Shown piece by piece: positions 60,901 to 64,000 of a stretch of 64,000 nt of DNA; the stretch's first letter is position 1; each line of letters starts with the position of its first letter. Below the pieces are notes generated by a model. It was not told the DNA's origin and did not search any database. It saw only the letters and a list, made by a program, of their open reading frames with translations. Origin of the DNA: Actinobacteria bacterium OV320 (GTDB lineage: Bacteria; Actinomycetota; Actinomycetes; Streptomycetales; Streptomycetaceae); NCBI GenBank assembly GCA_001298545.1, contig LJCX01000038.1, forward strand, positions 28,647 to 92,646, given 5' to 3'. Made by a program: the position numbers and the translations under genes.

Positions 60901-61407
60901 TCAGGTGACCAGCAGGCGGTTGAAGAAGGAACGGTAGTGGCGCAGTGCCTGGCGCAGGTCTTCGGTGTCGGCCTGTTCGCCCCTGTTCCACTGTCCTTCG
61001 AGTTCCTGTTTGTGGTCGGCGAAGGTGGCGGCCAGCCTCTGCATCACGTCGGCGACGAGGGCGTCCGCGGTGTGCACGGCGTCCCGCGGGTCGTCCACAA
61101 ACCTGTCCTGCACCTCCTGCCAGCGGGTGCGGAACCCTTCCTCGTCCTCTGTGGTGAGGAGCTGCGGGACGTCGTCCTCGCCTTGGACGGGCTGGCCCGC
61201 GGTCCGGGCCGGAGTGCCTGCCGCGGCCTCCGCCGGCTCCCCTTCGGCGGGCTTGCCCGGCGTGTCCGTGCTCTCACCGGGGAAGGTCGGCACATCGGTA
61301 TGAGGGCCGGCCGCCCCCTCCTGCACGGACCGGTCGCGAGGCTGGGCGAGGTCGTCGGTGGACAGGCCGCTCGCGGCGGCGGTGCCCGGTGTGTCTTCGC
61401 GTCGCAT
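60901..61407 (-). CDS. Hypothetical soluble paralogue of the downstream-strand membrane protein
   Basis: A 168-residue protein. The N-terminal 85 residues are Pro/Ala/Glu-rich and probably disordered. The C-terminal half shares a helical domain with the protein encoded at 61474–62028: W..VQDRFVDDPRDAVHTAD, then DLRQALRHYRSFFNRLL. It lacks the membrane helix. The two genes are adjacent, in the same direction and 66 bases apart, so this is a tandem duplicate that lost or never had the anchor. No family function is known to me. Confidence 0.7.
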   Translation of the reverse strand: MRREDTPGTAAASGLSTDDLAQPRDRSVQEGAAGPHTDVPTFPGESTDTPGKPAEGEPAEAAAGTPARTAGQPVQGEDDVPQLLTTEDEEGFRTRWQEVQDRFVDDPRDAVHTADALVADVMQRLAATFADHKQELEGQWNRGEQADTEDLRQALRHYRSFFNRLLVT

Positions 61408-61473
61408 GTCTCCTCCGTTCCTGGACGCCGGGGCGGCGTCCCGGTTCGGGCGGCGGGCTGTTCTCTGAGCCCT

Positions 61474-62028
61474 TCAGGCCCGGGCGTGGCGGGGTCGTCC
61501 GCCGTCAGCGAGCAGCTCGTCGAACAGGGCGCGGTAGTGCACCATGGCACCCCGCAGCTGTTCGGTGGTCGCCTCGTGGCGGGTGCTGAGCACGTCGACA
61601 TCGTGTGCGGCCCGGTAGTGCTCGAGGGTGCGGCCGTGCTCGACCGAGAGGTCCTTGAGCTGTTGCTCGAAGTCGTGGGTCGGGTAGCCGCGCTCGTGCA
61701 TCAGGGAGGTCACCAAGCGGTCGGCGTCGTGCACGGCGTCTTCCGGGCGGTCCACGAATTCGTCCTGCACGTTGGTCCAGTCCCGCGTGTACCGATCCCT
61801 GACGCCGCTGTCCAGCGGCTTGATGTCCAGCGTGTCATGCCGCTTCTCGCGGGCACGGAGCTCACGCTCGCCGGCCATGCGGCTGTCGGCGTCCTCCACC
61901 GTGCGCGTGTACTCCGGGCCGAAGCGCTCACGCAGCTTCCGGCGGCGCCTGAGGAAGACCGCGACGGCTACCAGGGCGATCACCACCACGACGGGAACGA
62001 TGATTGCCAGAAGTGTCCCTGTCGACAT
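61474..62028 (-). CDS. Membrane-anchored hypothetical protein
   Basis: A 184-residue protein with one N-terminal membrane helix (LLAIIVPVVVVIALVAVAVF) followed by a basic RRRRKLRERFGPEY stretch, so the helical domain faces the cytoplasm. The C-terminal domain (TNVQDEFVDRPEDAVHDAD, EQLRGAMVHYRALFDELL) is shared with the next gene. It is a recurrent Streptomyces gene type of unknown function. It is upstream of its soluble paralogue and probably co-transcribed. Confidence 0.75.
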   Translation of the reverse strand: MSTGTLLAIIVPVVVVIALVAVAVFLRRRRKLRERFGPEYTRTVEDADSRMAGERELRAREKRHDTLDIKPLDSGVRDRYTRDWTNVQDEFVDRPEDAVHDADRLVTSLMHERGYPTHDFEQQLKDLSVEHGRTLEHYRAAHDVDVLSTRHEATTEQLRGAMVHYRALFDELLADGGRPRHARA

Positions 62029-62132
62029 GGGCAGAACCCCCTCACGGGCGCGCCATATATTCCTATTGTGCCGATTCCCTGCCTTTTGCCTTTGAAACGA
62101 GACAGTTGATCAGTGCCCGCAGAAGGCAGCAT

Positions 62133-62165
62133 CGCAGTCCGGCAGGCCCGCCCTGCCGGACTGCG
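62133..62165. terminator. Terminator after the MFS efflux gene
   Basis: CGCAGTCCGGCAGG pairs perfectly with CCTGCCGGACTGCG around a CCCGC loop (14-bp stem). It lies about 110 bases after the MFS stop codon, between two leftward genes. Confidence 0.75.
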
Positions 62166-62272
62166 GGGAAGCACCGCACGGGGGTGCGCTTGCCGGCGGA
62201 CTCGGGCCTGTGCGCGCGGATCCTGTGGTCCGCCATGGCTTCGGGGAGACCGCCCCCATCGTGCACGCGTTG

Positions 62273-63499
62273 TCAGGCCGTCGGGATCTGCCGGGCCTCG
62301 GTCGGGGTTCCGGTCGGGGTTTCGGCTGCCGATGATGTGATCAGTTCGGAGGGGCCGGTCCCGCGGTCGGTGAGGCCTGCGAGGAGGGCGAGGGCGAGGC
62401 CGGCGGCGGCGAGGGTCGCGCCGACCAGGGCGGGCGAGGCCCAGCCCCAGCCGGCCGAGATGGCCAGGCCGCCGAGCCAGGCGCCGCCGGCGTTGGCCAG
62501 GTTGAAGGCGGAGTGGTTGGAGGCCGCCGCCATCGTCGGGGCGTTCTTCGCCTTGGCCATGAGCAGCATCTGCACGGGTGTGGTGACGAGGGCGCCCATC
62601 GCGCCCATGAAGGCGAGGGTCACCAGGGCGGGAACGGTGCTGTGGACCGTGAAGTAGAACGTCACGAGCGACGCGCCGAGCAGGGCGAGCCCTCCGTACA
62701 GCGTCGGGCGCAGGGCGCGGTCGGTCAGCGGGCCCGCGATCAGCGTGCCCAGCGTCATTCCGCCGCCGTAGAGCGCGAGGACCCAGGTGGTCGAGGAGTC
62801 GGAGAGACCCGTCACGTGGGTCAGGATCGGCACCAGGTAGCTGTAGACGGCGAAGAAGCCGCCGAATCCCACCACGGCGGTGGCCAGGCCGAGGACGACC
62901 TGCCGGTTGCCCATGGCGCGCAGTTCGTGCCTGATGCCGGCCTGGTTGCTGCGGGGCTGGTCGGGGACGAAGGCGGCCAGCGCGGCCAGCGCGACGAGGC
63001 CGATGACGGCGACGGCGCAGTAGGCGTAGCGCCAGCCCAGTTGCTGTCCGAGAGCCGTGCCGGCCGGGACGCCGATGATGTTGGCGATGGTCAGTCCGAG
63101 GAACATCCTCGACACGGCCCGCCCGGCGCGCTCGGGGGCGACCAGCCGGGAGGCCACGACGGCGCCCACGCCGAACAGCGCTCCGTGGGGCAGCCCCGCC
63201 AGGAAGCGTGCGGCGAACAGCAGGCCGAAGCCGGGTGCGAGGGCGGACGCGACGTTGCCGATCACGAACAGGGCGGACAGCAGGAGCAGGAGTCGCTTGT
63301 GGGCGATGCGCGCGCCGATGCCCGTCAGGAGCGGGGCACCGACGACGACGCCGAGCGCGTAGGCGGAGACGATGTTGCCGGCGTGCGGCACGGACACGCC
63401 GACCCCGTCGGCGATCTGGGGCAGCAGCCCCATCGTGGCGAACTCGGTCGTACCGATACCGAACGCGACGAGGGCAAGGGCCAGCAGGGCCAGTGGCAT
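62273..63499 (-). CDS. DHA1-family MFS efflux transporter
   Basis: A 408-residue, 12-helix transporter of the AraJ/CmlR-like drug:proton antiporter group. It opens with ALVAFGIGTTEFATMGLLPQ, the signature of this subfamily, and has RIAHKRLLLLLSAL as the loop 2–3 motif and GVPAGTALGQQLGWRYAY in helix 5. ATG 63499 is chosen, since further upstream residues are not hydrophobic and lack the family start. Members export chloramphenicol-like drugs, arabinose or purines; the substrate here is unknown. It is followed by a strong terminator. Confidence 0.88.
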   Translation of the reverse strand: MPLALLALALVAFGIGTTEFATMGLLPQIADGVGVSVPHAGNIVSAYALGVVVGAPLLTGIGARIAHKRLLLLLSALFVIGNVASALAPGFGLLFAARFLAGLPHGALFGVGAVVASRLVAPERAGRAVSRMFLGLTIANIIGVPAGTALGQQLGWRYAYCAVAVIGLVALAALAAFVPDQPRSNQAGIRHELRAMGNRQVVLGLATAVVGFGGFFAVYSYLVPILTHVTGLSDSSTTWVLALYGGGMTLGTLIAGPLTDRALRPTLYGGLALLGASLVTFYFTVHSTVPALVTLAFMGAMGALVTTPVQMLLMAKAKNAPTMAAASNHSAFNLANAGGAWLGGLAISAGWGWASPALVGATLAAAGLALALLAGLTDRGTGPSELITSSAAETPTGTPTEARQIPTA

Positions 63500-63842
63500 G
63501 GAGCGGAAGTACCTTTCGCGGGCGGCGGTCCGGATCGTGGCGGAGCAGGCGGGACCACGAGGTGTCCTGCTCCTGTGGCCATTCGCGCCGGCCACCGTTG
63601 CCCGGTGCGCCCCCCAGGGCAGGGAAGGCCCACAAGCAGTGCAGCGGTGGCACATGCCCACGCATTCCAAGATCGGCCGACAGGAATTATGGCCTGCATC
63701 ACACCGACCCCGGGGGCTGGTGTGATGCGGTGCCGGTGATGCGGGTGCCAGTCATGCGGGTGCCGGTCACGCCCGGGCGCGCGCAGGGACGGTCTGCGGA
63801 CGGTGGCCGGCTCCAGGCTTCGCGGTCGCCGGCGTCTCGTTC
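63500..63842. other. Upstream region of the MFS gene
   Basis: No gene is supported. It contains the MFS promoter region and, near 63715–63770, several GGTGCCGGTGATGCGGGTGC-like short repeats. Confidence 0.4.
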
Positions 63843-63920
63843 GGCAGGCGGGCAGGCGGGCAGGCGGGCAGGCGGGCAGGCGGGCAGGCGGGCAGGCGGG
63901 CAGGCGGGCAGGCGGGCAGG
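63843..63920 (+). repeat. Octamer tandem repeat GGCAGGCG, nine full copies
   Basis: Nine perfect copies of GGCAGGCG (63843–63914) and a partial tenth. No gene is supported over it; the leftward frame it opens only encodes a Pro-Ala-Arg-Leu-Pro-Ala-Cys repeat. Such tracts are prone to slippage. Confidence 0.85.
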
Positions 63921-64000
63921 AACGGCCCCCGCGCGACGTCGTTGCCGGCATCGCGCGGGGGCTGTTCGTGGCAGCTGCGGTCACCGGTGCGGATCCGGCG

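Noticed and set aside
63843..63920. CRISPR array
   Set aside because: The repeat unit is eight bases without spacers and there are no cas genes.
63325..63984. Leftward frame encoding repeated PARLPACP units
   Set aside because: It is only the translation of the octamer DNA repeat, with no start context or domain.
1..64000. tRNA or rRNA genes
   Set aside because: No cloverleaf with a GTTCRANNC arm or rRNA-like conserved stretch was noticed; a covariance search would be needed to exclude them.

Overview
The window is high-GC actinobacterial DNA, almost certainly from a Streptomyces or close relative and probably from a linear-replicon arm. The evidence is strong third-position GC bias, many GTG and TTG starts, four-base stop/start overlaps, and a tap–tpg pair (telomere-associated protein plus telomere terminal protein), which is found only on linear Streptomyces-type replicons. 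No telomere end, tRNA, rRNA or CRISPR array was seen.

Left part (1–24 kb) is accessory DNA. A leftward operon encodes an SF1 helicase, a DarT-type DNA ADP-ribosyltransferase and the start of an ADP-ribosylglycohydrolase; it looks like a toxin/antidote or defence unit. It is followed by an ECF sigma factor and a divergent membrane protein. Next comes an 8.4 kb Tn7-like transposition operon: TniQ, a small HTH protein, TnsA-like, TnsB-like, TnsB, TnsC, TniQ. The TnsA-like protein and the first TnsB copy have both lost catalytic residues, while the second TnsB keeps an intact DDE triad. tap and tpg follow, then a deletion-scarred remnant of a second Tn7-like element, an unknown gene, an IS5-family and an IS110-family insertion sequence, and scraps of broken genes.

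Middle part (22–43 kb) is dominated by secreted proteins. A 2383-residue Rhs/HINT polymorphic toxin has a possible ADP-ribosyltransferase tip and is followed by a SUFU-type immunity gene. Divergent from it is a 1463-residue secreted DNRLRE/LamG/FG-GAP protein. A Tat-exported D-glucuronyl C5-epimerase-like protein, a secreted subtilase with a P-domain, and a kinase-fold protein follow.

Right part (43–58 kb) is a RiPP region. A SARP regulator lies convergent to a six-gene leftward operon (radical SAM, haem-oxygenase-fold enzyme, small peptide, cyclase/AAA ATPase, cytosolic subtilase, GAF protein). Back to back with it is a rightward class III lanthipeptide cluster: two near-identical precursors, LanKC, an MFS exporter and a luciferase-like flavin enzyme. 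A strong hairpin between the precursors and LanKC probably sets their expression ratio.

The right end (58–64 kb) has three gene fragments, then housekeeping-like genes: a small membrane protein, an Asp23/Gls24 protein, a paralogous pair (one membrane-anchored), a DHA1-type MFS efflux gene, and an octamer tandem repeat close to the window edge.
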